Below are positions 11,752 through 23,302 of a stretch of DNA of 64,000 bases, piece by piece (positions within the stretch are counted from its first letter, which is position 1; each line of letters starts with the position of its first letter). Both the position numbers and the translations under genes were made by a program. The notes under the pieces are model-generated. The model was not told the origin of the DNA and searched no databases. It saw nothing but the letters and a program-made list of their open reading frames with translations. This DNA comes from Trissonchulus latispiculum (Eukaryota; Nematoda; Enoplea; Enoplida; Ironidae): NCBI GenBank assembly GCA_030248195.1, contig JASAND010025975.1:1-64000 (forward strand), in the 5' to 3' direction.

Positions 11752-11877
11752 AATTCTTCAAAAGGGTACTGAAATGGCTAAATTTTGTTTTATTACTGTC
11801 ACATCCACATTGACAATATTTGTGTGCCGACTTGACAGCTTGTGTTCGCTTGCACAAATCATAATAATAACTATCAG

Positions 11878-11883
11878 AATAAA
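11878..11883 (+). promoter_or_regulatory. Likely polyadenylation signal of receptor gene 1
   Basis: AATAAA lies ~130 nt after the stop codon at 11751, the only canonical signal in that stretch. Confidence 0.5.
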
Positions 11884-11896
11884 AACTATAGGTGTC

Positions 11897-11955
11897 GCAA
11901 GTCATAAGTCTGTTCAGAATATAAGTCTGTTCAATCATAAGCCTGTTCAGAACTG
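11897..11955. repeat. Short tandem repeat, ~18-bp unit
   Basis: There are three degenerate copies of CATAAGTCTGTTCAGAAT just after the gene 1 polyadenylation signal. Confidence 0.6.
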
Positions 11956-12638
11956 CTGAGCTAGGAAGATGCTGGATTGCTAGTTAGTTTTTGCGGATGA
12001 GCCTAATCCCGTATCCTTTACATTAAAAAGATGCCAATTAGCATGAGTTTGGCAAAAAATCATAAGGTGATCCGGTTCAGGGGCCAATTTCATCGGAGGG
12101 ATCCGACGGCAGAAAATGACCGAATCTAAGCTTTTTAGAAATAAACTTTTTATTAATCTATCTATTTATCTATCTAATTTACTTATCTATTTATCGGACT
12201 GCAATGAAATTTATTTCATTCGGACATCGAAAACGTACAATTGAGGAAAAACAAATAATGTTAAAAGGATTAAAACCTTCTGTCAGTCGATGGATAAAAG
12301 TAAACAAAAAATTAGTGAAGCCCGGCTCTGATAGTGCTGAGTACAAAATCCAGGACGATGACTTACTATATAGTTAGCTAGAAATCACAACTGAACCAAA
12401 AATTCAAAAGTAATAATAGGCATCAAATAATTTATATGCAAGACTAAACATGTCTAAAAGATATCTGAAATCACAAGCTGCCTTCTGAACACATAATACG
12501 TGAGACAAAGTGCGTTAGTTCATTAGCAATTTATTAAAAATTAGCAATTCAGTTAGTGACTTAATCTATACAACCAAAAGTTAGTAGGGAAATATTATTT
12601 TCTTTGGTTAGATGATCAATGATAGAAAGCTGGTCATT
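11956..12638. other. Intergenic, no gene seen
   Basis: AT-rich sequence. It contains a degenerate ATCTATCTATTT microsatellite at ~12153-12195 followed by an ATGAAATTTATTTCAT palindrome. Confidence 0.45.
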
Positions 12639-12897
12639 CTATGTTCTCAGTTTATTCCGACTCTGTAACCATGCCTTGGCAAGTTGAATTTGAAGCAGTC
12701 GATTATCCGATTTGTCATTCAGTGCAATAGTGGACGTCTGAGAATTAGCTAAGATTTGTTGGGTGAAATCTTCTGAGCTAACGGCCTTATTCCATATACT
12801 GCCATAAGTTGCTTCTGTAATGCCGCAGTTCCGAAACCGAAGACATTCATTCCTTATTCTGGTGACGCATAAAGTTTTTTCTTTAATTGCTCAGCCA
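12639..12897 (-). CDS. Unrecognised exon-like reading frame
   Basis: On the minus strand a frame stays open from about 12897 to a TAG at 12641-12639, roughly 84 codons. There is no ATG near its start, but AG dinucleotides there could serve as a splice acceptor. The peptide is hydrophilic and of ordinary composition (segments such as CLRFRNCGITEATYG and LLQIQLAKAWLQSRNKL), unlike translated AT-rich noise. It may be a terminal exon or a decayed gene fragment. A second open stretch on the same strand (~13401-13610, containing GNFSGKLPRVLEYSFFEANT) could be an upstream piece; I could not join them. No family recognised. Confidence 0.3.
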
Positions 12898-13679
12898 GCA
12901 TTTTCCAGATGCATAAAACAAGAACAGGAAAAAATTAGACATATTGTAAATCATTTATAGGTGAATTCTATCAAACATATTATTGAAGCTATTCGCCCAA
13001 TCTCTTGCACATATAGTTTATGATGACAACCATTGTTTGCTGCAAAATTTTTTATTTAATGCAGATGAGCCATAAACGTGCTGAGAGCTAGAGTTGTTCA
13101 TCTTTACTACTCTCTATTTTCTAGTTTTTCTCTATTTATTTTCCAAAAAATGCAAACGATTTTTGAACTCACACAAGTACAAAAAGTGCCCGCGTAAAAT
13201 TATAGTCAACATCTACCATGGAGACTTAATGCTTTTTGCCTTTCTCGCAAGTCTGTGCAAGCAAAGACCAAGTTCAATGTCATGCTCGGATGGATTGTCA
13301 ATAAGAGGTTTTGTTGAATGTACCTTAAATTTAAGTAGTAGTAGTAGAAACATAACAGTGCGTCTATTAAAAGATTCTGACTTTGGCTAAGCGGCCATAA
13401 TTACGATCTTGCCGCAGTGGAAAAATGCTTAGCAACATTGTTTGAATGGCATTTCGAGGATTCACAAATGACCATGTTTCGTGGCAGTCGGTCGCTTTCC
13501 AAACAACTTTCCGTATTGGCTTCAAAGAAGCTATATTCCAAGACCCTTGGCAGCTTTCCAGAAAAGTTTCCGCATTGCTGAGCATCTAGCAAAATTCCAA
13601 CACCAGCCTATTTTTTGGAATCATGCTATTTATGTGGCTACAGCATTTTACTGGTTTAGCCCGACACGGAGGACTTAAA

Positions 13680-14120
13680 TCGTTAATGCTTTAAAACCTT
13701 TGTTATCTGTCCACTGTTAGCTGTAACTACTGTAAGTATATTAATTGATAATGGCATTGTTTTCAATGTGAAGTGAACTGGCAAGCAATACATTAATATA
13801 AAATAATGGATGAATTTGCATTTGATACCCGCATACATATATGGTGGTTGTTGCTTTCTGTTTAGTTATCCTGCATCCACTTGTACTCATTCAAATAAAC
13901 ATGCTTTCAATAAATTTTTTAGCTCACTGAAGGCAGAATAAACAGATTTTTACGCTAAGTTCAAATATTTTACATCAAAATTAGTAAATGTCAGAAAATT
14001 TGATAGCCACGCAAGGTACGATGAATTAATATATTCTGACTTGTAGCTTTAATATAAATAGTTTCGTCGTCTCGCTAAACCTACGAGCAAATGTGATAGT
14101 ATTTTCTCACACCTTGCAAT
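13680..14120. other. Intergenic, no gene seen
   Basis: AT-rich sequence with no open frame, repeat or RNA feature that I can support. Confidence 0.45.
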
Positions 14121-14129
14121 TATGAAGGT

Positions 14130-14528
14130 TAACACGGGCGGGGGGGTATGGGGAGTCCAAACCCCCCCAACCCGGACAGGGTACAATCCCTATCGCCGCC
14201 AGGGGCAAGGGGCAAGGAAAAATTGGGCATTGGGGAAGCAGAAATGGCTGAAAAAATAGGTATTCGCACCAAAATTCCAAAACATTTCCGGCTCCGCAGG
14301 ATTCCTTTTACTGAAATTTCCTATTTTTCCAAAAATCGATCAAAATTTTGAAATTTGTTCTAAAAATTGGCAATTTTCTTCAATTTCTTTAAAAATTTTA
14401 AGTTTATATTGCTATTAGCGTCAATTTATGCTTATGGTACAAGCCCCCTCGAAAATTTTGGTTCAAGGTACAAGCCCCCTCAGAATGTTCAAGGGACAAG
14501 CCCCCCCCCTCCCAGGATCCGACCCTAT
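14130..14528. repeat. G/C-run-rich repeat element
   Basis: G- and C-homopolymers stand out in AT-rich surroundings. The right part has three near-tandem copies of GGTACAAGCCCCCTC-like sequence (from ~14436, the last as GGGACAAGCCCC), ~28 bp apart. The left part has GGGTACAATCCC and GGGGCAAGGGGCAAGG. It is probably a small repeat element with C-rich ends. The ORF at 14148-14351 is considered chance. Confidence 0.4.
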
Positions 14529-14967
14529 GTTAATGTATGATTATGATCATATCGTAGAATTCCCTTCATGATCATACATACAGCGTAGCCACTGGATTTG
14601 CCCTTGCCACTAAACTTATCTTGGCCACAACTATCCGTCAAAGTCCCACCATTGCTAATGAATTGTTTAGAAAAGCGATTGTTTATGCCTCTCGTTACAG
14701 TCCAACTGTTGTGAATTACTCCGAAACTTTCACCTTCTAATAAAGCCTGCGTTTACAAACCCAGTTATGCATTCAAAACATTTACACGAATCTTGCCCAA
14801 TTAGTTCAGTCACCAGCCTAGAATTATTTAAGCTTTTCACATGTTGTCTGATATTATGTTAATCCGGTAGAGGCAGCAAATAAGGGGATCTTCGTCATTC
14901 TGCCAGGCTACTGCTGTAAGTATGAAATACGAGAAATAAAAAATGGTGTTACAAAGGTTGGCTGGAA

Positions 14968-15069
14968 AAGAGGAGGATAAGGGAAAGGGAGTAGAAGGAG
15001 GAGGAGGAGGAGGAGGAGGAGGAGGAGCAGGAGGAGGAGGAGCAGGAGGAGGATGAGGAAGAGGAGGAA
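14968..15069 (+). repeat. GGA-rich polypurine minisatellite
   Basis: A nearly uninterrupted purine tract on the + strand is made of GGA/GAG units with occasional GCA and GAT. It yields spurious poly-Pro and poly-Leu ORFs on the minus strand and could form triplex or quadruplex structures. Confidence 0.9.
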
Positions 15070-15099
15070 AACGGGAGCAGGGCGAGGAGCACGTGGAGG

Positions 15100-16264
15100 A
15101 AGGCCATGACATGAATGTTTCAGAAAATTCGAAAATTCCAAAAAACAATCCCCGTGTCGGTATTGCAAATTCAGAGTATGGACTCGTTCTCAAGAAAAAG
15201 TTAGCTGCATCTTGAGGATTTCACAAATGTATAAAGTTTTGGGTCTCTGACGAACATTTAGTTTTGTATAGTTGATCAGGGCTTTCTACATACTTTTGTG
15301 TCTTCGGTGACATTGACATTGTGACGTGTAGATGACGCATTGAAACACCAGATACATGATAGCATTTCTTTTATCCCTTGCGATACTGGATACCAATTTT
15401 TATCCTAGTTTCCTGCTCTGCTGTTTTATGTTCTAACCAAAGCGAGCAGCAATAGGGATGCAAGTTGGGATTTAATTATGAGAGAATGTGAAGCGGGTAT
15501 GAAAAGATTTCAAATTTGTATGGACTCGTAATTGACAGAATTCCGTTAAATGTGAGAAATCTAGAAGAGAAAGAATATACATGTGTGTAATTTCGCACTC
15601 TTTTATTAATTTCTAAGAAGCTAATCAACTACATTTCTAATTAGACGCCCAGATTAACCAACAGTAGATCCAACTTTCATAATCTGTACTTCGGATTTCG
15701 AGTTTAATTTTTATCAACTCAAACGCAAGCACGCTTACAGTCTAGAAATACAGCAGGCTGCTACATGTTTTCAGACTTAGCATGGGATAAAAAACATGAA
15801 GCTTTTTGATCAGTGACGATAGTTTAAAATGTAATATGATTTCAAAATCTATTATTATTTCAAAATCTTCTTTCTAAATACTACAATAGCAAAAATAAAG
15901 GTTGATCTTGTTTCTCCGAACTTGCAGGCAACTGAGATAGACAGTGATAAAATCTAAAAATATCTCCTTTATAGTAAAATTAGGTTACGTACGGTTACGG
16001 TTTATGGCAGACTGAACTAATTTCAAATCATTTAATAACAACTCTGAAACAGCTATTTATTGAGAATAAACCAAAAGGCATCAGCTGTCCAGTTTACGAG
16101 TTAGCTAGTTTTGCACAGCTGACAAAAGTATTTCACATTTGGTACTTAAATTTATTGAAACCATTGTGTTGTTGCTTCTTAGTATAGACATATCGGTCAC
16201 GTGGTCAGACAAATATATTGCTGGTTAGAGTACAAGAATTTCTAGGGACTATAGATTCAAAGTT
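15100..16264. other. Intergenic upstream of receptor gene 2
   Basis: No coding sequence or repeat supported. Confidence 0.45.
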
Positions 16265-18396
16265 ATGCTGAAGATTGACAAAGTCATAAAGTTTAATTTT
16301 CAAATTGCCAGACTGAAGAATTTTGTGCTTACAGATATGCTAAATACAAGCGCGACTTTGTTCAATCAAAGTAATCAAGAAGAAAATACAATATCTCAAT
16401 GGCACTGGGCACTCACGTTAGAGCTTGGAGTATACGTATCTCAGATTGTAACGACATCTGTGGCTGCACTAGTCAGCATGTTTGCAACTGCTATAATACA
16501 AAGCAGTTCTCTCCGAAGCGATAAAGGGATGATTTTGTTAGCAGGTAAGTCAGTCAAATAAGTGCCTTCTCCGCTTCTTGTACAACGCTTGTACTAGTAT
16601 TTATGCAAGCTTTGAAGATTATACGCTAAGATTATGAAGACTGCCTCAGTTTGTAGAGAAAGGTAAGTTCTTGCTGTGCAGGCCCGTCACTATAGGAAAA
16701 AATCGGTGCTCGACCTGCTTATTCTCTGTGAGAAATCGTACAGTTCACCATTGTCCCACACTTAATTGATTGAGCTTGACATCTAAACCATCTTCGGAAA
16801 TCAGATACAGTTACAGGTAATCCAGTACCAGTCTTAGCGAGTTGAGGCTGATCTAAGGCATTGCCGTTTGATTAAAGAACTTATCAGCTCAATCTGCAGA
16901 TGGCTCCCCTTCGCTCGGGGGCAACGTCGGGATAATTAGTGGCTACATTGTTAATTGAATGACGAAGGTCGACACCAGTTCCACGTGTATAACTGGTGCT
17001 CCATGGGAAACAGAATCCATTGGGCATGCTGGTCAAATGCTGGATAATCGTACAACAACATCGACCGCAGCAAGAAGGGATCTCCAACCGGACACGGATT
17101 CTTCTGCTCCCCACGAACTCTACTAAAAATTGAGCTGATGTCACTTGTAAACATCCGGCATGGGTCGGGATCGAGTCAAGATAGGTTAAAGTGTTTACTT
17201 GAAAATTTGTTTCTAGGTAAATTTTAGTGCACATGTTCAAGTTTGCAACAAATGACTCTATGATGTTTGCAGAGAAGGATTGTCTTAAAAAATATTTTCC
17301 TGGTATTTAATTCTGAATTCCAACACTATGAATCTTTCAAATATTAGATAGAAGAATTAAATTGCTAGTGATTTTGCGACATCTTGTGTTAAACCTGTTA
17401 AACTCAGTAGCTTCAAATGGATCCCTAAAAATGAAGCATGGATTTGGTTCAGGAGTAGGCGGGGTGCGAGGCGAGCCAACTGTTTTAATTTTCATTAGTA
17501 TATCTCCACACCGATGAGAGCGAATTAGCCAAAGCATAGCAGAGTTTCAATAGGGTGAGCGGTTTTCTTTTGTAATTTTAGGTTTCTTCTGTTTCGATAT
17601 CTTGCAAAGTGTTGCCCGTCAGGCTATGGCTTGGCAAGCCTTGCATGATCTATTAATCTACCGTGAGCAAGTGACAAGAACACTGTCTCAATGTCTACTA
17701 ATGCCCGGACCTCACCTGATTGCAATCGCTGAATTCATTAATCCAACGATAACTATGCTTTTTGGTATCGATAGGTGTCTGGCAATATTTGCTTTCTACT
17801 GGTATTGGAAACAGACCAATCGTTATGCTTTCGGTGTCTTAGCCGGTGCAGTTTTAGGTACATTTATGGGTTATCTGACAGGATTGAGCATGGCTTACAC
17901 GTTTGGACTTTCGTCCGAAATAAAGGGATTGGGATGTCGCATGTCTGGAGCTTTCGGCAGAGTTTTTCCCGTATGGTTCACTTGTTATCAGTGTCTATGT
18001 GGTTGGGTTGGCTTCTCTAGTATTATTACCGCCAACATAGCAACCATGTTAAAGGCAAAACGATACAAAAACCAATCTCAGTCAGTGGCAAATTACCAAA
18101 GCCATTTGAAAATAACCAAGTATTTTTCAGGAATAGGTTGCATAACATTCCTGTTTGTGGTGGTGCCTAAAACACTTCTCGCACTGCAACGATTTGTAAA
18201 CGTTTCTGTGTTTCCAACAAATACAAATCCTTCTCAACTCTTTAACGTGATAATGCCGGCTTGCAGTCCACTTAACATAGCACTGCTGGTGCATCTTAAT
18301 GCTGAATTTAAGGAGCAATTAATTAAGCTAGCGTTTTGCTCGAGGGCAACACAAGCTGAACAAATTGTGACTCTGTCGTCAATTCGATCAAAATAA
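16265..18396 (+). CDS. Seven-transmembrane receptor 2 (serpentine, srsx-like), two exons
   Basis: Exon 1 ends at 16544 (donor GTAAGT, phase 1). The intron is 16545-17581 and exon 2 is 17582-18396. Two starts are possible: the ATG at 16265 (364 residues) or that at 16337 (340 residues). I prefer 16337. It is preceded by TTACAG, a splice acceptor ending 2 nt before the ATG, and the resulting length equals that of receptor 1. Using 16337, the N-terminus has glycosylation sites NTS and NQS, TM1 is ~30-54, and the intron follows ILLAG at residue 70. Cys107 and Cys188 are the conserved pair. GIDRC is at 132-136 with AFYWYWKQ after it. TM7 ends HLNAEF, so the NPxxY proline is absent. The C-terminal tail is short and basic. 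It is most like exon 2 of the receptor at the right edge of the window. Ligand unknown; srsx assignment is tentative. Confidence 0.85.
16327..16336 (+). promoter_or_regulatory. Splice acceptor just before ATG, possible trans-splice site
   Basis: GTGCTTACAG ends 1-2 nt before ATATGCTAAA. Nematode spliced-leader sites commonly sit a few bases before the start codon. If used, it removes the upstream ATG at 16265 and makes 16337 the initiator. Confidence 0.45.
16545..17581 (+). other. Intron of receptor gene 2
   Basis: The intron is 1,037 bp. A block at ~16890-17180 is richer in G/C and open in two minus-strand frames (to 118 codons). It may be a fragment of a foreign or duplicated coding sequence, but I do not recognise it. 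Confidence 0.6.
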
Positions 18397-18505
18397 TTTT
18401 GAATACTGAGGTCTGCAAAACGGGCACTTAAACTGTATGCTTAGCTTCAACTTATATGTTCTGTTTTCGTGCAAGTGAATGTAACGTCTGTTAACAAAGG
18501 AAAGG

Positions 18506-18511
18506 AATAAA
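18506..18511 (+). promoter_or_regulatory. Likely polyadenylation signal of receptor gene 2
   Basis: AATAAA lies 110 nt after the stop codon; a second AATAAA-like run follows near 18537. Confidence 0.5.
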
Positions 18512-18603
18512 TTGTGACAAGTTTGCTTAACATCTTAATAAATAAACTCTATTTATCAACTCAGTTGTTTAACAGCTTAGCAGTACAAGACGTATGTAGA
18601 TTT

Positions 18604-19586
18604 GAAGATGCTGGTTCGGATTCGTGTATTTGTGGGCTTTCGAAGCGCAATTGTCGCTGAAATTCATTCAAGTTTGCTACAATTACATCGCTTAGCATAG
18701 AAAAGATTTTAGAAAAGTCGTGGCGTGAAAATTTGAGTTTTGGAGAAATTTGCTTTAATCCGCCATAACTTGCACTACGGCCACCCTACACAGACGAACT
18801 TACAGTCATTCGAATCCTCTCACCAAGACCTACAACTTTGCTCCTGAGAGTATTCTTCGATTCCTTACGGTTTAAGAGATAACAGCGAAAATTGAATTTC
18901 GAGCTCCGAAACTGGCCATTTTTTGAAAAATCAAATGTTGCAAGATTTCGACATTTTCAACAGCGCTGGTCTATCGGTCAAGTGTTGCCCATATTTGTAG
19001 TCCTAAAGCACATGTTATGCCCAACAGAGAGCTCTCTGCGACATCTGTGCCTACGCACAGCAACTAAAATGTGAAATTTTGAAAACCGCAACCAGATTGT
19101 TTTGAACACGGATTATCTCAACTCATGTAACCAATTAGAAAACGGCTTTAGACATTCATTTTGGAACAATTGTCGAGGGCTATTTTTCATGATTTCGAGT
19201 TTTGTCTTTCTGTTCAAGAGAAATAAGCATCCAAACTTGAAAATATTGACGAAAATCAGACTAGATATACCTTTTTCTCAAAATCTTGAGCTTAGCTGAT
19301 TACTAAAAAATTTCAGAAAAATTAAAACTCGGAAAGACGTTTCTTTTGAAGCCTGAACTAGTCGCTTTTCTTCAGCTTTCACACATTTTGAGAAATCCAT
19401 GTTCTAATATTTTTTCCTGTTATCGCATGTTCAAGTCGAAGAGTTGAAATGAGACAGGTATACCCTACCTAGCTGTAACAAGCACATTCTAAGCTTTAAA
19501 ATGAAATACAAATTGTCGTTGAATTCCAAGAATTGTGCAAATTACAGTCTTTCAAAGTTTGCTGCTAATATCCGAACCAGCACCTC
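18604..19586. mobile_element. ~1-kb non-coding element with terminal inverted repeats
   Basis: The left end GAAGATGCTGGTTCGGAT (18604-18621) is mirrored at the right end by ATCCGAACCAGCACCTC (~19570-19586). Similarity continues inward in a degenerate way. No transposase frame lies between, so a non-autonomous DNA element is likely. Confidence 0.55.
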
Positions 19587-19589
19587 AAG

Positions 19590-20940
19590 CACCTAGGAAG
19601 GAAAATCTGGAAGGAACAGTTGGAAGGACAATATGGGAAATGCAAATTGAATTATCAGAACCCCTAGGGACATCATGGTGAAAGTTAAAATGAAACAAGA
19701 ACAAGGTTTTTACTTAGAATCTAAGTGGTACATGGAAGGAGAGTCCCAAGTTGATTCAATTATCATTTGACACATTTCTACAAATAAATAAATTAATTAA
19801 TTACAGTAACTAAACAACCAACCAGCCCTCAACTTTGTAAAATTACGCATTAATTGCTGGTTAACGGCAGACTGCGAACAACATATTAATCTAGTCGAAG
19901 ACCGATCGACAGCTTCCGGTATAATTCAGTACGCCCTGTACGCTTGACTGCCTTTTCGTTGTTAAGCTTTTTCGTTTCCTGCTTCCTCCGTACCTTATCG
20001 TTTCTTATTGTTTTAACCTGGCAAAGAATGAGAAATTTCCAATGTATTCCTCCAGTAAAACCAAAGGTCAAATGAGTCTATCTAGTGTGTATAAGTCTAA
20101 ATATGTATAAAACTATTCTTTTGTAACGTTTCTCTAAAACATCACCTAAATGTGCAGTAAGTGTACATTTGATAGCTAGTTTGATCTGCAAAATTATATG
20201 CTTCCTGACATTCATTTGTCCCCAACATGGTAATTAGTACGGTCAGGATATTAGGATCATATTGCGTCAGGATTTAAACAAGAACTTTAAATTTTAAGTT
20301 TAAATTTAAAGAAAGATTTAAAACTAGTAAAAAAACAACGGTTAGAGTTTCCTTCATTAGGTACATTGTTCGCCTAAACTAAAATTTGTTCGATTCATGC
20401 TTGTAAGCAGCAGCCATTTTAACATTAATATATTGAACTTTTGATTTTTGCCAAAATGATAGTAAATTTTTGCTCGAAAGCATTATTTTCTATTGAATTT
20501 GATTTTAGTTGTTCCCTGGTTTAGAAGACATTTGATATTTTAGTAAGGTCAATAGTCAGGAATCAAATTCAGTTATTTGAAATATTGCAATCATGATGTT
20601 GTTAGCACACATCTGTACAAACCAGTTTTGCGACCTCCCCCAGCTCCAAAATCCGTCCCACATGACGTGTACCTGTAACTCCTGTACCCCTCAAATTTTT
20701 TACTCTTTCGTTTCCACCTTTGTTACAAGTGAACTTTCAACTCAACCAGATCTACGCAGTATTAAAACCTGAGCCAGATATACTGTGGCCACTCCCGTTC
20801 ACTATATTAACGTAAGTAATGCGTAATCTCAACAAATTTGGCTAAAGGTCTAGTCGTCAACACGTCTTCTCGAAAAATTTCAAATTTTATGCGACCCCAA
20901 AAACTTGAACCTGAAATTTGAAATTTGAAGTTTTAATGCA
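19590..20940. other. Intergenic, no gene seen
   Basis: AT-rich sequence; nothing supported apart from short AT-rich palindromes near 20290-20330. Confidence 0.45.
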
Positions 20941-22568
20941 TGTAAGGAGGCTTCTCAAAATTGTTGTAGATTCATGCGTTTTTCGAAAACGCATTATACG
21001 GGATGAAAAGCGCATAAGCTGTTCTCAATGCCGCATTTTCTCTTTTTTCTGGGCTTTGCAACAGACGAGTTTTTCATTTGTTAGTCATTCCGGAAAACTA
21101 TAAAAACTGAACTAACTGAAAGTGCAGATAATGTATATGTTGCCAGCTTGCTGTCTGATACTTGCTTGCATGTTTTTATCCTTGACTAGAAAACAGTACC
21201 AAAAACTTTTGTAAGCATTGACTTGAGAAGTGTTGATACAAACAAGCCATTGCATACTGAAAAGTTTAGTTGTCATCGTTTTAGTGATGCATACAGTTGC
21301 ACACATTAGGCATTAATTGATTACAATTACAATTAATTCAGAGTACATTTATAGGAATGCAAGCATAATTACAGCAATTGGTTATAAAATTCAATTAATT
21401 CATAGCAACAATTGCTTCTTAGAATTGTATTTTCTGCTTCGGCATGCCGTATTGAGCCAACTCTTTAGTTGCTTGTCAATTTTGTCAGGGCTTGTCGAAG
21501 CAGAAACATTAGGAAAATGGTGATGAACTTCTCTGGTTATGGCTCCCAGACGCCTTCGGCACAGCTGAGGTTTTCGTTGATAAAATTCATTAAACTTTCT
21601 TGGGGTGCCAGTAGCACTACTCTCATCAAGCTCTTCGGAACAGAAAAATAAAGGCAAAAGTTTCAAAGCTAACATTTTCGGTTTTTGAAGCTCGGAATAC
21701 CGACTGGATCTGACAATTTCTTGTATGATTTTATTTTCGTAAAACTTGGCATTGATGTAATAGTTGGAAGAAACAGACATGTTATCCACTTTTCCACCAA
21801 TAAGATAAGAACCATCGCGGTTATTAGGAGCAGGGGCAGAATTAGTAAGGCAAGAGCAAGAAACGTTGCAGAGGTGAATAGCCCGAACTTTCGGATTTGG
21901 AACCACGGCTGGAGTGCTTGTAACAATTGGAGTATCCTCTTCAGTTTCTGATACCACGGGGCTGGAAACGGGATCGGGACCAGCTAAGATTTGGAGACTT
22001 TCTCCTACAGCATTGCTTAAGGTGTCCGCTTCAGGGTTCGAACCGGAGCTTTCACAACTTGTAGTTGCAGCTTCATCAGTGTGGCAGTGCCCACTTGTGA
22101 GCTGGCAGGCAGTTCCCAATTCCGGAGAAGAAATGGTTCTGTGAGAACTGTGTGAAGTCATTTCAGCGAAGTTCGGTCCACAAAGGTTTGCACTTTGCTC
22201 AGGTGCTTGCCATTGCCGCTGTGGCATCCTTTGAGATCTAAAATGTTGCACAACATTTGGCTATTAATTAGTGGTATAATTGTTTGCAATTATTTTATCA
22301 AAATACAGTTTGCCGAATAGTTCATAAAAGTTGGAATACAATGCAGAAAATACTGAGAGGTTTCCATCTAATACCATAAAATATGAATGCGAAATGCGCG
22401 TAAATATAAACCTTACGTATGTAAATACACGTCCTTCGGTTTTCAATTCAATTTTTCAAAGTTCAGTTGCTGAAATTTTATTTTTAACTTTTTACTTATT
22501 TTTTTACCTTTTATCAATTTAAATAATTATTCAGCTCAGGATCTTGCAGACACTAAACTAAGCGCTAA

Positions 22569-22773
22569 CTAGTGTTGTTTCAGTAGCCGATTTTAGCTTC
22601 ACGTTCAGTTTCAGTCCGTGGGGCGGAACAGTTCTAAGCCTAAACCTAAGCCTAAGCCTAAGCCTAAGCTTCAGATGGTAACCTAAAATTATTTTAGTTT
22701 CAGTTTCATGTCTCTTCCCAACATAATTTCAGTTAAGTTTAAATTTCTGTTTCAGTGACTGAAACAACACTAG
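22569..22773. mobile_element. MITE carrying telomere-like repeats
   Basis: CTAGTGTTGTTTCAGT at 22569-22584 is mirrored by ACTGAAACAACACTAG at 22758-22773, a perfect 16-bp terminal inverted repeat. The 205-bp element sits in the second intron of the BEN-domain gene. Its core contains six telomere-type hexamers and several further GTTTCAGT motifs. Confidence 0.75.
22634..22669 (-). repeat. Interstitial nematode-type telomere repeat (TTAGGC)6
   Basis: On the + strand there are six CTAAGC units, one as CTAAAC. On the minus strand this reads (TTAGGC)n, the nematode telomere sequence. It lies inside a MITE, so it is not a chromosome end. Confidence 0.85.
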
Positions 22774-23302
22774 CGCGAGCGAATACATAGTTTAATGCAA
22801 ATCAGTTCAAAATGCACACCTTTTCTTTATGGTTTCGTGTGTCGATCTCAGGTCCTCGGCCATGCTAATAAGCATGGATTTAATATCCTGTAACTCAGCC
22901 TTGGTTGACTCTTGGAACCCTGCCAACGTAGTTTTGACTGAGACAATGGAAGATTTCAGCTCTGCACTGAGAGAGGCAACCTGTGTTGTTAATAGGCGAT
23001 CAGGCAAATAAGATAATCTAGGAGGGTCTGTCTCTGGTAGGCAATCGTCTCCTCCCGTTGTTGTCAAATGACAAATGACAAATGACCGTTGTCGTCATGC
23101 TGTTTGATGCTGCAGACCCGGCAAGCTTCCTATAATAAATATATTAAAACATTAAACTTAACTGCAAAGATCAGGCGGTTAAATGCTTAGAGTAGCATGA
23201 AGTTGATTGAAAGTTTTCTTTTTTTCAGTTTGATGGAATCTTGAGTTAAATTTCGTTTCTCTGATTTATTTTACTGGCTTTTATTTTCATTTTACTGCTC
23301 TG

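Noticed and set aside
14837..15193. Poly-proline and poly-leucine ORFs
   Set aside because: They come from the GGA-rich purine tract read on the minus strand, with no conserved flanking protein.
22029..22044. GGGTTCGAACC, a B-box-like sequence
   Set aside because: It lies inside the BEN-gene coding exon, with no A box or cloverleaf.
21400..22251. 283-codon ORF as a stand-alone gene from its first codon
   Set aside because: The first codon is GTG inside intron sequence. A splice acceptor and an upstream exon of matching phase explain the frame better.
22634..22669. Chromosome end
   Set aside because: Only six hexamers, inside a MITE and with genes on both sides.
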